Shown in pieces: positions 9,296 through 18,009 of a stretch of 64,000 bases of DNA. The stretch covers positions 1 to 64,000 of the forward strand of contig NZ_AUGL01000007.1 in assembly GCF_000422645.1 (NCBI RefSeq), given 5' to 3'. The stretch's first letter is position 1, and every line of letters begins with the position of its first letter. The translations under genes and the position numbers were made by a program. This DNA comes from Ferrimonas futtsuensis DSM 18154. Its GTDB lineage: Bacteria > Pseudomonadota > Gammaproteobacteria > Enterobacterales > Shewanellaceae. Under the pieces are notes generated by a model. That model was not told the origin of the DNA. It made no database searches and was given only the letters and a program-made list of their open reading frames with translations.

Positions 9296-10240
9296 TCAAC
9301 CCTGGCTGACGTTAATCAGCCTCTTTGGCGCCACCAGGCCGTCTGCATCGATTTCACCGACACCGACAAACACCCGCTGGCTGCCCACGGTCAGGCGAAC
9401 CGCACCCTCTTTGGGCGCCTTGGGAACCTGAACAGGCTGGCCCTGCATGATGTAGCTGGCCACCACCTCGTTCATGTTCACCTCAGGCAGAGTCATCACC
9501 GCAGTGTCCATCGGCAGCAGCAGGGGATCCAGCAGCTCCTTAGGCTTACGGCCCTGGTCCAGTGCCTGTTGCAGCAGGTTTTCCAGCTGTTCCAGGTTGA
9601 CCATACGCTCATAGGGGTAACCGGCCACCTGGGTACGGCGCAGCACGGTAACGTGCGCCCCGCAGCCCAGTAGCTCACCCATGTCGTCGACTATGGTGCG
9701 GATGTAAGTGCCCTTGGATACGTGCAGCTCCATCTCCACCTCGTCACCTTCGAAACGGATCAGCTCCGCCTCGTAGACATTGATGGGGCGGGCCTCACGA
9801 GGCACCTCGATGCCCTGGCGGGCATACTTGTACAGTGGCTCACCCTGGTATTTCAGGGCGGAGTACATGCTGGGGATCTGCATCGACTCACCACGGAAGT
9901 GATCGATAGCCTTGTTGATCTCCCCGAGGCTGATGTTTACCGGGCGCTCCTCAACCACTTCACCATCGGCGTCCGAGGTGGTGGTGCGAACCCCCAGCTT
10001 GGCCACAACACGGTAGCGCTTGTCGGCCTCCAGCAGGTACTGGGAAAACTTGGTGGCTTCACCAAAGCACAGAGGCAGCATCCCGGTCGCCAGGGGGTCC
10101 AGGGCACCGGTGTGCCCCGCCTTGGCGGCGTTGTAGATGCGCTTTACCCTCTGCAGGGCATCGTTGGAGGTGATGCCCGCCGGCTTGTCCAGCAGGACAA
10201 TGCCGTCAACCAATCGGCCGCGAAAACGACGTCTGGCCAT
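9296..10240 (-). CDS. truB: tRNA pseudouridine(55) synthase TruB
   Basis: 314 residues, matching the family. TruB converts U55 in the T-loop of tRNAs to pseudouridine and also acts as a tRNA chaperone. The N-terminal motif [15 protein letters not shown] and the catalytic-loop motif [15 protein letters not shown] (catalytic Asp in GALDP) are present, with a PUA-like C-terminal region. Its ATG overlaps the rbfA TAA by one base (TAATG), indicating translational coupling in the rimP-nusA-infB-rbfA-truB operon. Confidence 0.97.
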   Translation of the reverse strand: MARRRFRGRLVDGIVLLDKPAGITSNDALQRVKRIYNAAKAGHTGALDPLATGMLPLCFGEATKFSQYLLEADKRYRVVAKLGVRTTTSDADGEVVEERPVNISLGEINKAIDHFRGESMQIPSMYSALKYQGEPLYKYARQGIEVPREARPINVYEAELIRFEGDEVEMELHVSKGTYIRTIVDDMGELLGCGAHVTVLRRTQVAGYPYERMVNLEQLENLLQQALDQGRKPKELLDPLLLPMDTAVMTLPEVNMNEVVASYIMQGQPVQVPKAPKEGAVRLTVGSQRVFVGVGEIDADGLVAPKRLINVSQG

Positions 10241-10650
10241 TACTTCTGATCCTCATCTGACTCTTGAGTGCCGTGCTTTTCGGCCTTAGCCTCATCCTCG
10301 GCAACCGCCTTGTTCACCACATTGGTCATGCGGATCCCCTCCACCAACGACTTGTCGTAGGTGAAGCGCAGTTCGGGAATGGCGCGCATATTGCGCAGGC
10401 TGGAGGCCAGCAGTGAGCGGATGTAGGGCGCCAGCTCAAGCAGCGCATCCATCTGGCTCTTAACCTGCTCTGGTTCATTGTCCAGGAAGGTCACAAACAC
10501 CTTGGCATAATTGAGATCCCGGGACACCTCAACGTCGTTGATGGTGGTCATCCCCAAGCGGGGATCCCGGATCTCGCGCATCAGAATCATCGCCAGCTCA
10601 CGCTGGATCTGCTCATTGACGCGCCGGGTTCGACTGAATTCTCTCGCCAT
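10240..10650 (-). CDS. rbfA: 30S ribosome-binding factor A
   Basis: 136 residues. RbfA is a KH-fold assembly factor that helps mature the 5' end of 16S rRNA and supports cold adaptation. Conserved segments include the N-terminal [31 protein letters not shown] and the region around FTYDKSL. It is separated by 44 bp from infB and overlaps truB by one base. The C-terminal tail is charged and variable, as usual. Confidence 0.96.
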   Translation of the reverse strand: MAREFSRTRRVNEQIQRELAMILMREIRDPRLGMTTINDVEVSRDLNYAKVFVTFLDNEPEQVKSQMDALLELAPYIRSLLASSLRNMRAIPELRFTYDKSLVEGIRMTNVVNKAVAEDEAKAEKHGTQESDEDQK

Positions 10651-10694
10651 AACACCTAAATCCGGGGAGGGTTTCCCCTCCCCTACTCAATTGC

Positions 10695-13337
10695 TTACAG
10701 GGTACGTTTCACTTCGACGGTTTCGAAGACTTCGATCTGGTCGCCGACTCTCACGTCATTGTAGTTCTTCACGCCGATACCACACTCCATGCCGTTACGC
10801 ACTTCGGCAACGTCGTCCTTGAAGCGACGCAGGGACTCCAGCTCGCCTTCATAGATAACCACGTTTTCGCGCAGTACACGGATGGGGGCGGAGCGCTTAA
10901 CGATGCCCTCGGTAACCATACAGCCGGCAACCGCACCAATCTTGGGCGACTTGAACACGTCACGCACTTCGGCCAGACCGATGATCTGTTGCTTGAACTC
11001 AGGGGCCAGCATACCGCTCATGGCCGCCTTCACCTCGTCGATGAGGTCGTAGATCACGCTGTAGTAGCGCAGATCCAGGTTCTCGTTCTCCACGGTACGA
11101 CGGGCAACGGCATCGGCACGGACGTTGAAGCCCACCATGATGGCATTGGACGCCGCCGCCAGAGAAGCGTCGGTCTCGGTGATACCACCCACGCCACGAC
11201 CGATGATGTTTACCTTCACCTCGTCGGTGGACAGCTTCATCAGCGAGTCGGCAATGGCTTCCAGGGAGCCCTGTACGTCGGCTTTCAGTACCACGTTCAG
11301 TTCGGACACATCGCCTTCCTGCATGTTGGCGAACATGTTCTCCAGTTTCGCCTTCTGCTGACGGGCCAGCTTCACCTCGCGGAACTTACCCTGACGGTGC
11401 AGGGCCACTTCACGGGCTTTCTTCTCGTCACGAACGACGGTGGCTTCATCACCGGCAGCAGGTACCCCGGACAGACCCAGGATCTCTACAGGGATGGAAG
11501 GACCGGCAGACTTGATCTCTTTTCCGTTCTCATCGCGCATGGCACGAACACGGCCATACTCCAGACCACAGAGAACGATGTCACCCTGGTTCAGAGTACC
11601 TTCCTGTACCAGAACGGACGCGATAGGACCACGGCCTTTATCCAGACGGGACTCAATCACCACGCCACGGGCCATGCCCTCTTCACGAGCGGACAACTCC
11701 AGTACTTCGGACTGCAGCAGGATGCCTTCCAGCAGTTCGTCGATACCCATACCAGACTTGGCGGATACGTGAACAAACATGTGCTCACCACCCCAGTCCT
11801 CAGGGATCACTTCGTGCTGAGACAGTTCGTTCTTAACACGATCCGGATCGGCGGACTCTTTATCCATCTTGTTCACGGCAATCACCAGCGGCACACCGGC
11901 CGCCTTGGAGTGCTGAATCGCTTCGATGGTCTGAGGCATCACGCCGTCATCGGCGGCCACCACCAGAACTACCAGGTCGGTAGCCTGAGCACCACGGGCA
12001 CGCATAGAGGTAAAGGCTGCGTGGCCAGGGGTATCCAGGAAGGTGATCATGCCGTTGCCGGTTTCTACGTGGTAGGCACCGATGTGCTGGGTAATACCAC
12101 CGGCCTCACCATCGGCCACCTTGGCACGACGGATGTAGTCCAGCAGAGAGGTCTTACCGTGGTCAACGTGACCCATGATGGTCACAACAGGCGCACGTGG
12201 CACAGACTCGGCACCGGTGTCGCGATCGGACAGTACGGAATCTTCCAGCTCGTTCTCGTTGCGAAGGATTACCTTGTGGCCCATCTCTTCACACACCAGT
12301 ACGGCAGTTTCCTGATCGATCACCTGGTTGATGGTCGCCATGGCGCCCATCTTCATCATCACCTTGATCACTTCGGTGGCTTTCACGGCCATCTTGTTGG
12401 CCAGTTCACCGACAGTGATGGTTTCACCCACTTCAACGTCGCGGGTCACCTTCTCAACAGGCTTCTGGAAGCCGTGCTGATTGGCGGCAGGCTTGCCACG
12501 GCCACGGCCGCGACCACGCTGAGGGCCGCGAGCGGCACGATCTTCACCGGGCTTCTTCTTCTTGCGACGACGGCCACGCTCAGCCTGGGCGTCGGAAGCG
12601 TCTTCGGCATCGCGGGCAGCAGTAGAGGTAGTGACGTGGTAATCCGCTTGCTCGCGGGCCTTACGCTCCTTCTCTTCCGCTTCCCAGCGCTTGGCGTTCT
12701 CTTCTGCCAGGCGCTTGGCCTCTTCGGCCTTGGCTTTGGCTTCCTCTTCCGCCTTACGGGCGGCTTCGGCTTCCTGGGCTGCCTTCAGTTTCTCCGCTTC
12801 CTGACGGGCGGTATCATCTTGGGCCTTATCTTTCGCCATCAACTTCTCTTGCTCCTCGCGCTTGGCTTTCTCTGCTGCCTGTCGCTTGACCTTATCCTCG
12901 GCGTCACGTTTGGCTTTCTCTTGTGCTTCGCGCTTGGCTATCTCTTCGGCTTCACGTTTGGCCCGTTCCTCCGCCTCTCGGCGCGCCGCTTCTTCTGCGG
13001 CCTTGCGGGCTTCCTCTTCCTGACGTTGCTGCTCTTCAATTGCGCTGCGCTTCACATAGGTGCGCTTCTTGCGCACCTCAACCTGTACGTCCTTTGATTT
13101 GCCTCCGCCTGCGTTCACGCTCAGGGTAGAGCGCTTCTTGCGTTGCAGAGTCATGCGGGTGGGCTCCGTGCCGCCCCCGTGCTGGCCGGACAGGTGGTTC
13201 AGCAGGGTCTCTTTCTCCTGCTGAGTAACGCTGTCGCTAGCACCTTTGGTGATGCCGGCTTCGGCAAACTGGGCAACCAAACGATCAACCGGCTTACCTA
13301 CTTCTTTGGCGAGTTGTTCTACTGTCAAATCTGCCAT
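10695..13337 (-). CDS. infB: Translation initiation factor IF-2
   Basis: 880 residues, like full-length enterobacterial IF2. IF2 is the GTPase that brings fMet-tRNA to the 30S start site. An N-terminal IF2_N helical domain covers about 1-55. A long Lys/Glu/Ala/Arg-rich repetitive region (about 95-250, KREAEE/KREAQE-type units) links to a second IF2_N domain near 300-350. The G domain begins with GHVDHGKTS at about 386; DTPGHAAF and NKMDK follow. EF-Tu domain-2-like and C-terminal IF2 domains complete it. In E. coli internal starts give shorter forms; I did not assign any here. Confidence 0.98.
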   Translation of the reverse strand: MADLTVEQLAKEVGKPVDRLVAQFAEAGITKGASDSVTQQEKETLLNHLSGQHGGGTEPTRMTLQRKKRSTLSVNAGGGKSKDVQVEVRKKRTYVKRSAIEEQQRQEEEARKAAEEAARREAEERAKREAEEIAKREAQEKAKRDAEDKVKRQAAEKAKREEQEKLMAKDKAQDDTARQEAEKLKAAQEAEAARKAEEEAKAKAEEAKRLAEENAKRWEAEEKERKAREQADYHVTTSTAARDAEDASDAQAERGRRRKKKKPGEDRAARGPQRGRGRGRGKPAANQHGFQKPVEKVTRDVEVGETITVGELANKMAVKATEVIKVMMKMGAMATINQVIDQETAVLVCEEMGHKVILRNENELEDSVLSDRDTGAESVPRAPVVTIMGHVDHGKTSLLDYIRRAKVADGEAGGITQHIGAYHVETGNGMITFLDTPGHAAFTSMRARGAQATDLVVLVVAADDGVMPQTIEAIQHSKAAGVPLVIAVNKMDKESADPDRVKNELSQHEVIPEDWGGEHMFVHVSAKSGMGIDELLEGILLQSEVLELSAREEGMARGVVIESRLDKGRGPIASVLVQEGTLNQGDIVLCGLEYGRVRAMRDENGKEIKSAGPSIPVEILGLSGVPAAGDEATVVRDEKKAREVALHRQGKFREVKLARQQKAKLENMFANMQEGDVSELNVVLKADVQGSLEAIADSLMKLSTDEVKVNIIGRGVGGITETDASLAAASNAIMVGFNVRADAVARRTVENENLDLRYYSVIYDLIDEVKAAMSGMLAPEFKQQIIGLAEVRDVFKSPKIGAVAGCMVTEGIVKRSAPIRVLRENVVIYEGELESLRRFKDDVAEVRNGMECGIGVKNYNDVRVGDQIEVFETVEVKRTL

Positions 13338-13363
13338 ATTTTTTGAATCCTCCGTTGATCGAC

Positions 13364-14866
13364 TCAGGCCTCGTCACTGAACCAGCAAATGTTGCGGGCG
13401 GCCATAATCAGTTCGCCGGCCTTTTCTTCGGTCAGCTCTTCAATTTCACTCAGGTCATCGATACCTTGCTCAGCCAGGTCCTCCAGGGTGATCACACCCT
13501 TGGAAGCCAGAACGAAGGCCAGGTGACGATCCAAGCCCTCCAGACCCAGCAGGTCTTCAGCAGGCTCGGCACCATCCAGGGCTTCTTCACTGGCCAGGGC
13601 CTTGGTGGTCAAGGCGGCTTTGGCGCGCTCACGCAGCTCCTCAACCATCTCCTCCTCCAGGCCTTCGATCTCCAGCAGTTCCTGAATTGGCACGTAGGCG
13701 ATCTCTTCCAGGCTGGTGAAGCCCTCATCAACCAGTACTTCGGCGAACTCGTCGTCGATGTCCAGGCCGTCTACAAACAGGGTAATCAGACGATCAGACT
13801 CTTCCTGATGCTTGGTGGCCATATCGTCTGTGGTCATCACGTTCAGCTCCCACTCGGTCAGCTGAGACGCAAGGCGCACGTTCTGGCCGTTACGGCCAAT
13901 GGCCTGGGCCAGGCTGTCAGGCTCTACGGCCACGTCCATGGAGTGAGCGTCTTCATCCACGACGATGGAGCCCACATCCGCAGGGGCCATCGCCTTAATG
14001 ACGTATTGAGCCACGTTGTCGTCCCACAGGACGATGTCGATACGCTCACCACCCAGCTCACCGGATACCGCCTGAACACGGGCGCCGCGCATGCCTACAC
14101 AGGCACCTACGGGGTCGATACGCTTATCGTTGCTCTTCACGGCAATCTTGGCACGGGAGCCTGGATCACGGGCGGCGCCCATGATCTCAATCATCTCTTC
14201 GCCGATCTCCGGCACCTCGATGCGGAACAGTTCGATCAGCATCTCGGGCTTGGTACGGCTCAGGAACAGCTGGGCACCGCGGGATTCAGGGCGCACAGAG
14301 AACAGCAGAGCACGAACACGGTCGCCGGGGCGGAAGTTTTCGCGGGGCAGCATCTCTTCGCGATACAGGATCGCATCGGCGTTGTTGCCCAGGTCGAGGA
14401 TGACGGAGTCACGGTTGACCTTCTTCACCACACCGGTCACCAGCTGTCCCTCTTTATCGCGGAACTGCTCGATGATCAGGCCGCGCTCAGCTTCACGTAC
14501 TTTCTGTACAATCACCTGCTTGGCGGTCTGGGTGGTGATGCGGTCAAACTTCACAGACTCGATCTGCTCTTCCACATAGTCACCGGCTTCGATGCTGTCA
14601 TCTTCGTACATGGCACGGGCCGCGGACAGAGAGATCTCCTTGGTAGGCTCCTCCATCTCGGCGTCGTCTTCCACTACCTGCCAACGGCGGAAGGTATCGA
14701 ACTCACCGGTTTTCTGATCGATCTCGACGCGAACCTCGATCTCAATCTCATATTTCTTCTTGGTGGCAGTCGCCAGGGCCGTTTCCAGGGCCTCGAAAAT
14801 CTTTTCACGCGGCAGTGCTTTTTCGTTAGATACCGCTTCGGCGACTAATAAAATCTCTTTGCTCAT
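13364..14866 (-). CDS. nusA: Transcription termination/antitermination protein NusA
   Basis: 500 residues. NusA binds RNA polymerase and nascent RNA, enhancing pausing and hairpin-dependent termination and taking part in antitermination. The N-terminal RNAP-binding domain is about 1-130, the S1 domain about 135-200, and the tandem KH domains about 230-345 ([15 protein letters not shown] and [12 protein letters not shown]). Two acidic C-terminal AR repeats (about 365-495) are present, as in gammaproteobacteria. It sits between rimP and infB, and NusA itself may act on the terminators found upstream of rimP. Confidence 0.98.
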   Translation of the reverse strand: MSKEILLVAEAVSNEKALPREKIFEALETALATATKKKYEIEIEVRVEIDQKTGEFDTFRRWQVVEDDAEMEEPTKEISLSAARAMYEDDSIEAGDYVEEQIESVKFDRITTQTAKQVIVQKVREAERGLIIEQFRDKEGQLVTGVVKKVNRDSVILDLGNNADAILYREEMLPRENFRPGDRVRALLFSVRPESRGAQLFLSRTKPEMLIELFRIEVPEIGEEMIEIMGAARDPGSRAKIAVKSNDKRIDPVGACVGMRGARVQAVSGELGGERIDIVLWDDNVAQYVIKAMAPADVGSIVVDEDAHSMDVAVEPDSLAQAIGRNGQNVRLASQLTEWELNVMTTDDMATKHQEESDRLITLFVDGLDIDDEFAEVLVDEGFTSLEEIAYVPIQELLEIEGLEEEMVEELRERAKAALTTKALASEEALDGAEPAEDLLGLEGLDRHLAFVLASKGVITLEDLAEQGIDDLSEIEELTEEKAGELIMAARNICWFSDEA

Positions 14867-14894
14867 GGGTCAGCCTCGTTTCACCCTGAAACTC

Positions 14895-15350
14895 TCAGAA
14901 TTTAGCTACCAGGTGGGCTTGCCGCACGTTAGCTAAAGCCACTTCCTGATCCTTACCTTGCACTGACAGGGTGATCATCTCGCCTTCAACAGCTTTGATC
15001 TCGCCCTTCAGCTTGCGTTTACCCTCCATCGGCATGTTGAGCAGGAGATTCACCTCCTCACCGATGAAGCGTTGATAATGGGCCGGCGTGAACAGAGGAC
15101 GTTCAATGCCAGGAGAAGAAACCTCCAGGTTGTACTCGGTGCTGATGGGATCTTCCACATCCAGCACTGCGCCCACCTGGCGGCTCACCTCGGCACAGTC
15201 ATCCACTGTGATGCCGTTTTCGTGATCGATAAACACCCTAAGCGTGGAGTGCGAACCGGCACGAACATACTGAATTCCAACCAGCTCGTAGCCCAGGGCC
15301 ACTACCGGTTCTTGCAACATATCGGTTAAGCGTTGCTCTAACGTAGCCAT
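14895..15350 (-). CDS. rimP: Ribosome maturation factor RimP
   Basis: 151 residues, normal for RimP, which is needed for maturation of the 30S subunit. Conserved motifs include [36 protein letters not shown] and the central [15 protein letters not shown]. It is the first gene of the nusA-infB operon. The ATG at 15350 is preceded by a GGGGAGG ribosome site. Just upstream lie two hairpins with U-tracts and a promoter-driven structured RNA, so expression probably depends on read-through. Confidence 0.95.
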   Translation of the reverse strand: MATLEQRLTDMLQEPVVALGYELVGIQYVRAGSHSTLRVFIDHENGITVDDCAEVSRQVGAVLDVEDPISTEYNLEVSSPGIERPLFTPAHYQRFIGEEVNLLLNMPMEGKRKLKGEIKAVEGEMITLSVQGKDQEVALANVRQAHLVAKF

Positions 15351-15375
15351 TGCGCCTCCCCCTACAAACGAAAAA

Positions 15376-15390
15376 AGGGCCTAAAGCCCT
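15376..15390 (-). terminator. Second terminator-like hairpin in the rimP leader
   Basis: A 5-bp stem AGGGC/GCCCT with a TTTAG loop, followed by six T residues on the minus strand, 20 bp before the rimP start. A short stem with a good U-tract suggests partial termination or attenuation ahead of rimP. Confidence 0.5.
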
Positions 15391-15487
15391 GTTATCAAAG
15401 TGACAATTACGATAAACACAATCAGATGGCCTGTTACTACAGCCCCATGTGATTGCGCTATCGTTACCACCACTGTGGTTCAGATAA

Positions 15488-15729
15488 CAAAAAGCCCCGA
15501 GCAAAACGGGGCTTAAAGTGCGCTGGACCCTGTTTAGGATGACTGGGGTCATCGAACCATTCCAGGGGAACAGCTCACCGCCTCCGTCGCGGCCTTCTCG
15601 GTAGTTCAACATCACCTTACGGTGATTACGGAGATCTGCGGCCTGCCCTCAGCATGGACCTCAACCGCGAGATAACCCTCAACAGTTTAGTCCATCACCG
15701 CCCTTCGGGAGGGGGGGGGCAAACCAGCG
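15488..15729 (-). ncRNA. Candidate structured leader or small RNA upstream of rimP
   Basis: A unit of about 240 nt begins a few bases after the promoter at 15736-15764 and ends at a strong terminator (15492-15514). On the minus strand there are several nested stems. These include TGGAC/GTCCA, CTCCGT/ACGGAG enclosing a hairpin ATCACC-GTAA-GGTGAT with a GNRA tetraloop, CCCTG/CAGGG enclosing GATGAC/GTCATC, and the terminator stem. It occupies the place where relatives carry tRNA-fMet (metY), but no tRNA can be folded. It could be an attenuating leader of the rimP-nusA-infB operon (a rimP leader RNA is known in enterobacteria) or an independent small RNA. I do not recognise the family. Confidence 0.5.
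15492..15514 (-). terminator. Strong terminator ending the rimP-upstream RNA
   Basis: An 8-bp perfect stem AAGCCCCG/CGGGGCTT with a 7-base loop, followed on the minus strand by TTTTTG. It lies 142 bp upstream of the rimP start. Confidence 0.82.
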
Positions 15730-15735
15730 GCCTAG

Positions 15736-15764
15736 ATTATACTGATGCAGCCTTGACCACGCAA
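15736..15764 (-). promoter_or_regulatory. Strong sigma-70 promoter upstream of rimP
   Basis: The minus strand shows a perfect -10 TATAAT (15736-15741), a 17-bp spacer and a -35 TTGCGT (15759-15764). Transcription should start near 15729. It lies downstream of the tRNA-Leu terminator and gives the rimP operon or leader RNA its own promoter. Confidence 0.75.
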
Positions 15765-15788
15765 GGGAATCACCAAGCCACAAAAAAT

Positions 15789-15818
15789 AAAAAAGGCCGA
15801 TTATTCAATCGACCTTTT
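15789..15818 (-). terminator. Terminator of the tpiA-secG-tRNA-Leu transcript
   Basis: A hairpin AAAAGGTCGATT/AATCGGCCTTTT (one G-T pair), followed on the minus strand by TTTATTTTTTG, begins 6 bp beyond the tRNA-Leu CCA end. Confidence 0.85.
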
Positions 15819-15823
15819 CGGTA

Positions 15824-15909
15824 TGGTGCCGAGAGCGGGACTTGAACCCGCACGTCCATAGGACACTACCCCCTCAAGATAGCGTGTCTACCAATTCCAC
15901 CACCTCGGC
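15824..15909 (-). tRNA. leuU: tRNA-Leu (anticodon GAG)
   Basis: An 86-nt class II tRNA with encoded CCA. The acceptor strand GCCGAGG pairs with the 3' strand. The D-arm contains GGTAGACACG, the anticodon loop TTGAGGG holds GAG (15873-15875), the long variable arm follows, and the T-loop reads GGTTCAAGTCCC. It lies 8 bp after secG, the same arrangement as E. coli secG-leuU, so it is probably processed from the secG transcript. Confidence 0.97.
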
Positions 15910-15917
15910 GTATTCTG

Positions 15918-16220
15918 TTACTGCGGCAGGTTGTCCTGTACCGGCTGCTCCACTTCGATGGTTTCGAAGTCGCTGGTCACCTTGCCCTTATGAGAGGACA
16001 TGTTACCCAGAACCAGGCTCAGCACAAAGAACAGTACAGCGCAGATTGACGTGGCTCGGGTCAGGAAATTGCCTGAACCGGTGGACCCGAACAGGGTACC
16101 ACTTGCACCGGCGCCGAAGGAGGCACCCATGTCTGCACCTTTACCTTGCTGAATCAGCACCAGGCCGATAATGGCCGCGGCGACCAGCAGGTAAGCTACC
16201 ATCAAAACCGTAAAAAGCAT
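15918..16220 (-). CDS. secG: Preprotein translocase subunit SecG
   Basis: 100 residues, usual length. SecG is the small non-essential subunit of the SecYEG channel in the inner membrane. Two transmembrane segments are visible: about 3-22 (VLMVAYLLVAAAIIGLVLIQQ) and about 53-71 (ATSICAVLFFVLSLVLG). Between them lies the conserved GKGADMGASFGAGASGTLFGS linker. The frame is open upstream into tpiA, but the ATG at 16220 gives the family N-terminus MLFTVL. It begins 5 bp after the tpiA stop and is followed by tRNA-Leu. Confidence 0.95.
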   Translation of the reverse strand: MLFTVLMVAYLLVAAAIIGLVLIQQGKGADMGASFGAGASGTLFGSTGSGNFLTRATSICAVLFFVLSLVLGNMSSHKGKVTSDFETIEVEQPVQDNLPQ

Positions 16221-16225
16221 ATCGC

Positions 16226-17008
16226 TTATTCCGCGTTCATTGCGATGCTGCACACTGCCAGAAACTCACTGGCATTGAGGCTTACACCGCCAATTAATCC
16301 ACCGTCCACATCGGGCTGAGAGAAAAGATCCGCTGCATTGCTGGGCTTGACGCTGCCACCGTACAGGATTCGAATCTTCTCGCCGATAAAGGGCGAAACG
16401 TCAGACAGTCTCTGTCTGATAAAAGCATGCACCTCTTGGGCCTGCTCTGGGGTGGCGCTCTTGCCAGTACCTACTGCCCAGAGGGGCTCGTAAGCAATAA
16501 TGGCATTATCGAAGGCCAAGGTCCCGACTTTTTCAATTACCGCATCCAGTTCACCGGAGATAACTTCAAAGGTTCGGCTCGCTTCGCGGGCCGCCAGGGA
16601 CTCCCCGACACACAGAATGGGGGTCAATCCCATCTTCTGCGCTGTGGCGAATTTATCTGCCACGATGTCACTGGTCTCGCCGTACATACGACGACGCTCG
16701 GAGTGACCAATGATTACGTATTTACATCCGAACTCACGCAACATGGAGGCGGAAACCTCACCTGTGTATGCGCCATATTCGTGGTGGCTGACGTTCTGCG
16801 CTCCGAGGCGAACCAGTCGGCCGTCCAGACTCTGCTTGCTCTCATCCAGCAAGCGGCTGGCACTCTCCAGGAATACAGTCGGCGGACAAATCAGCACTTC
16901 GGCAGAATCATCCTTAAGCTTGGCAAACTTCTTGACCAGCTCATCAGCTAACTGACGGGAGCCGTTCATCTTCCAGTTGCCGGCGACCATAGGGCGTCTT
17001 AGTGCCAT
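16226..17008 (-). CDS. tpiA: Triosephosphate isomerase
   Basis: 260 residues, about the family length. It interconverts dihydroxyacetone phosphate and glyceraldehyde 3-phosphate in glycolysis. Visible motifs are the N-terminal MVAGNWKMNG (catalytic Lys), IIGHSERR (catalytic His), AYEPLWAVGTG (catalytic Glu, loop 6) and the phosphate-binding ILYGGSVKPSNA and GGLIGGVSL. I chose the ATG at 17008, preceded by AGGAGAG, over an upstream in-frame ATG that adds 21 unrelated residues. It has its own promoter (17035-17063) and is co-transcribed with secG and tRNA-Leu. In relatives glmM stands between folP and tpiA; it is absent here. Confidence 0.97.
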   Translation of the reverse strand: MALRRPMVAGNWKMNGSRQLADELVKKFAKLKDDSAEVLICPPTVFLESASRLLDESKQSLDGRLVRLGAQNVSHHEYGAYTGEVSASMLREFGCKYVIIGHSERRRMYGETSDIVADKFATAQKMGLTPILCVGESLAAREASRTFEVISGELDAVIEKVGTLAFDNAIIAYEPLWAVGTGKSATPEQAQEVHAFIRQRLSDVSPFIGEKIRILYGGSVKPSNAADLFSQPDVDGGLIGGVSLNASEFLAVCSIAMNAE

Positions 17009-17034
17009 ACTTCTCTCCTGTGAAAGCGGGCGAG

Positions 17035-17063
17035 ATAATAACGAACCCCTTTTTAAGTTACAA
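17035..17063 (-). promoter_or_regulatory. Sigma-70 promoter of tpiA-secG-tRNA-Leu
   Basis: The minus strand reads TTGTAA, a 17-bp spacer, then TATTAT, 26 bp ahead of the tpiA ATG. Both hexamers are close to consensus, and the site lies in the short folP-tpiA gap. Confidence 0.65.
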
Positions 17064-17119
17064 GTCCTCACCCGTTAAAAACCGTCTTAAGCGGCTTAAC
17101 TGCTTCTATTTTATCCGTC

Positions 17120-17947
17120 TTACCACTTCTGTGTCTCTGCCAGTACCTTAAGAACGTCGACCGTCTCACGCACATCGTGCACACGCAGCACCGATGCGCC
17201 TCCCTGGGCACAGAGCAGGGCTCCGGCCAGGCTGGCCGCAAGACGCTGATCAACTTGGCGTTCCAGCAACTCGCCAAACATGCTCTTTCGACTCAGGCCA
17301 GTCAGTAGTGGCAGGCCCATGGAGAGGAACTCGCCCAGCCTGGCCAGCAGCTGGTAGTTGTGATCCAGGGTCTTGCCAAAACCAAACCCCGGGTCCAGCA
17401 GCAATCGCTCCCTGGGGATCCCCGCCCCGACACAGGCCTCGATACGAGCCTCGAAAAAGCCGCGAATGTCAGTCATCAGCTCGTCATAGGCCGGGGCCTG
17501 CTGCATGGTCCTGGGCTGCCCCTGCATGTGCATCAGGCACACCGGCACCTGCAGATCCGCCGCCGCCGCCAGGGCACCCGGCTCCTGAAGGGCTCGAACA
17601 TCGTTGATCAATCCGGCGCCGGAAGCCACCGCCTCACGCATCACCTGGGCCTTGCTGGTGTCCACGGAGATCACCACGTCCAGTTCGGAACTGATCGCCT
17701 CCACCACGGGCACTACCCGGTTGAGCTCCTCTGCCAGCGCCACATCCGGCGCCCCGGGACGGGTGGACTCTCCCCCCACATCCAGGACCGTTGCGCCATC
17801 GTTGACCATCTGTCTAGCCTGCTCCAGGGCCGTGTCCAGACGGTTGAAACGGCCGCCGTCGGAGAAGGAGTCCGGCGTCACATTGATGATCCCCATCACC
17901 TGGGGCCGGGTCAGGTCCAGCACTCGGCCGGCGCAATCGAGTCTCAT
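17120..17947 (-). CDS. folP: Dihydropteroate synthase
   Basis: 275 residues, typical. It condenses p-aminobenzoate with dihydropterin pyrophosphate in folate synthesis and is the sulfonamide target. A TIM-barrel protein with family motifs MGIINVTPDSFSDGGRF, VLDVGGESTRPGA, the DTSKAQVM segment, LMHMQGQPRTMQ, LLDPGFGFGKT, LTGLSRKSM and a C-terminal RVHDV. It follows ftsH, separated by a terminator at 17969-17990. The usual downstream partner glmM is missing, leaving only about 110 bp before tpiA. Confidence 0.97.
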   Translation of the reverse strand: MRLDCAGRVLDLTRPQVMGIINVTPDSFSDGGRFNRLDTALEQARQMVNDGATVLDVGGESTRPGAPDVALAEELNRVVPVVEAISSELDVVISVDTSKAQVMREAVASGAGLINDVRALQEPGALAAAADLQVPVCLMHMQGQPRTMQQAPAYDELMTDIRGFFEARIEACVGAGIPRERLLLDPGFGFGKTLDHNYQLLARLGEFLSMGLPLLTGLSRKSMFGELLERQVDQRLAASLAGALLCAQGGASVLRVHDVRETVDVLKVLAETQKW

Positions 17948-17968
17948 CGCTTCCTCTCTCCATAAAAA

Positions 17969-17990
17969 AGTCCCGCCGATGGCGGGACTT
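17969..17990 (-). terminator. Terminator between ftsH and folP
   Basis: A perfect hairpin AAGTCCCGCC/GGCGGGACTT with a 2-base loop, followed on the minus strand by TTTTATGG, 19 bp after the ftsH stop. It probably limits heat-induced read-through into folP. Confidence 0.8.
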
Positions 17991-18009
17991 AGTAGTGTAT
18001 CAGATTCTG

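Noticed and set aside
12550-13060. Repetitive region within infB as a DNA repeat or CRISPR-like array
   Set aside because: The repeats are degenerate coding repeats of the charged IF2 linker, with no uniform spacers.
10989-13097. 702-codon plus-strand open frame antisense to infB
   Set aside because: Its repetitive Phe/Leu/Gly-rich tail mirrors the Lys/Glu/Ala repeats of IF2. Antisense shadow.
15238-15615. Minus-strand frame of 125 codons upstream of and overlapping rimP
   Set aside because: It runs straight through a strong terminator hairpin and a structured RNA segment and enters rimP in another frame. No ribosome site was convincing.
15540-15640. Possible degenerate tRNA-fMet in front of rimP
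   Set aside because: Looked for acceptor, anticodon CAT and T-loop patterns on both strands. The hairpins present do not form a cloverleaf.
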